From contig JAHFLI010000083.1 in assembly GCA_023255615.1 (NCBI GenBank), positions 1 through 5,745 of the forward strand: a DNA stretch of 5,745 nt, given 5' to 3'. The notes below the pieces were generated by a model that worked only from the letters and a program-made list of their open reading frames with translations, did no database searches and was not told where the DNA came from. The translations under genes and the position numbers were made by a program. Of this stretch, positions 5,473-5,745 are shown piece after piece; within the stretch, counting starts at the first letter, position 1; each line of letters begins with the position of its first letter. The DNA is from Candidatus Woesearchaeota archaeon (GTDB lineage Archaea > Nanobdellota > Nanobdellia > Woesearchaeales > JACQSR01).

Positions 5473-5745
5473 AAATACCCTTCCACTAAAATATCGTGTC
5501 CGAGTTTTTTTGTGGTCATATGTTTGAGATTGATCGTTTGATCGAGAGTTTTAATACCCAAATCTCCAAACGCATCGATTCCTTTTCCAATGAGTCTTGG
5601 TGCAGTAAATAAAAGTATTTTATCAACAATCTTCTCTCGCAGAGCAGAGGAGTTGATTTGATTGCCGCCCTCAATAAGAACGGAAGTTATTTCTTGTTTA
5701 CCGAGTTCTATCATCACTTCCTCGAGCGAGACTTTTCCTTTTTTA
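5469..5745 (-). CDS. ribD: RibD-type pyrimidine reductase, C-terminal fragment (runs off the right edge)
   Basis: The 91 visible residues are the end of a RibD reductase domain, which uses NADPH to reduce the ribosyl side chain of the pyrimidine intermediate in riboflavin synthesis. The frame stays open to the window edge, with KKGKVSLEEV before the first internal start codons (GTG 5717, ATG 5714), so those are not the true start and the gene continues to the right. LIEGGNQINSSAL contains the family's conserved EGG. FTAPRLIGKG and the closing KKLGHDILVEGYL are the typical last strands. The ending with G-x-D before the final strand is closer to bacterial RibD than to the archaeal reductase ArfC, but that is a judgement from memory. 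Whether a deaminase domain is fused upstream cannot be seen. The stop overlaps the ribB start by four bases, consistent with one riboflavin operon. Confidence 0.9.
   Translation of the reverse strand, partial: KKGKVSLEEVMIELGKQEITSVLIEGGNQINSSALREKIVDKILLFTAPRLIGKGIDAFGDLGIKTLDQTINLKHMTTKKLGHDILVEGYL

Noticed and set aside
1..5745. CRISPR array, insertion sequence, attachment site or defence module
   Set aside because: No regularly spaced repeats, transposase, integrase or terminal repeats were seen. Nearly the whole window is accounted for by conserved housekeeping genes.

Overview
The window looks like housekeeping DNA from a low-GC archaeon, with no mobile element, CRISPR array or obvious defence island. 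The archaeal assignment rests on two proteins recognisable from sequence. One is the chromatin protein Alba and the other is ribosomal protein S17e, which occurs only in archaea and eukaryotes. It is supported by promoters: three genes that follow an intergenic gap have an AT-rich TATA-type box centred 26-27 nt upstream of the ATG, as expected for leaderless archaeal transcripts. The other proteins (homoserine dehydrogenase with ACT domain, RibB with the RENEGD motif, RibD C-terminus, ArgRS with the SPNTNKPLHLGH signature, DUF21-CBS transporter) look bacterial in type. That mixture is common in DPANN archaea such as Woesearchaeota-like lineages. The lineage is an inference from recalled family features, not from a database search.

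Layout: positions 1-47 hold the first codons of an unrecognised minus-strand gene. Its upstream region (48-105) contains a TATA-like tract, a strong inverted repeat and a hairpin that could mask a Shine-Dalgarno sequence. Next, all minus strand, come albA (141-422) and rps17e (419-616), an ATGA-overlapping pair transcribed rps17e to albA from a TATA box at 640-647. A DUF21/CBS/CorC-HlyC membrane protein follows (657-1898, minus). The 104-bp gap 1899-2002 is a divergent promoter region. It drives the membrane protein leftwards and the plus-strand homoserine dehydrogenase hom (2003-3232) rightwards. hom converges on argS with one base between the stop codons. A tight minus-strand operon, ribD (entering from the right edge) > ribB > argS, fills 3234-5745 with 4- and 8-nt overlaps.

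Functions: RibD C-domain and RibB act on the two branches of riboflavin synthesis (pyrimidine reduction, and production of the four-carbon unit). Hom makes homoserine for threonine and methionine. ArgS, S17e and Alba serve translation and chromosome or RNA packaging. The DUF21-CBS protein probably exports divalent cations. I found no undescribed multi-gene system. The points most worth a second look are the structured leader at 47-105, the replacement of the regulatory lysine in Alba by glycine, and the bacterial-type metabolic genes in an archaeal context.
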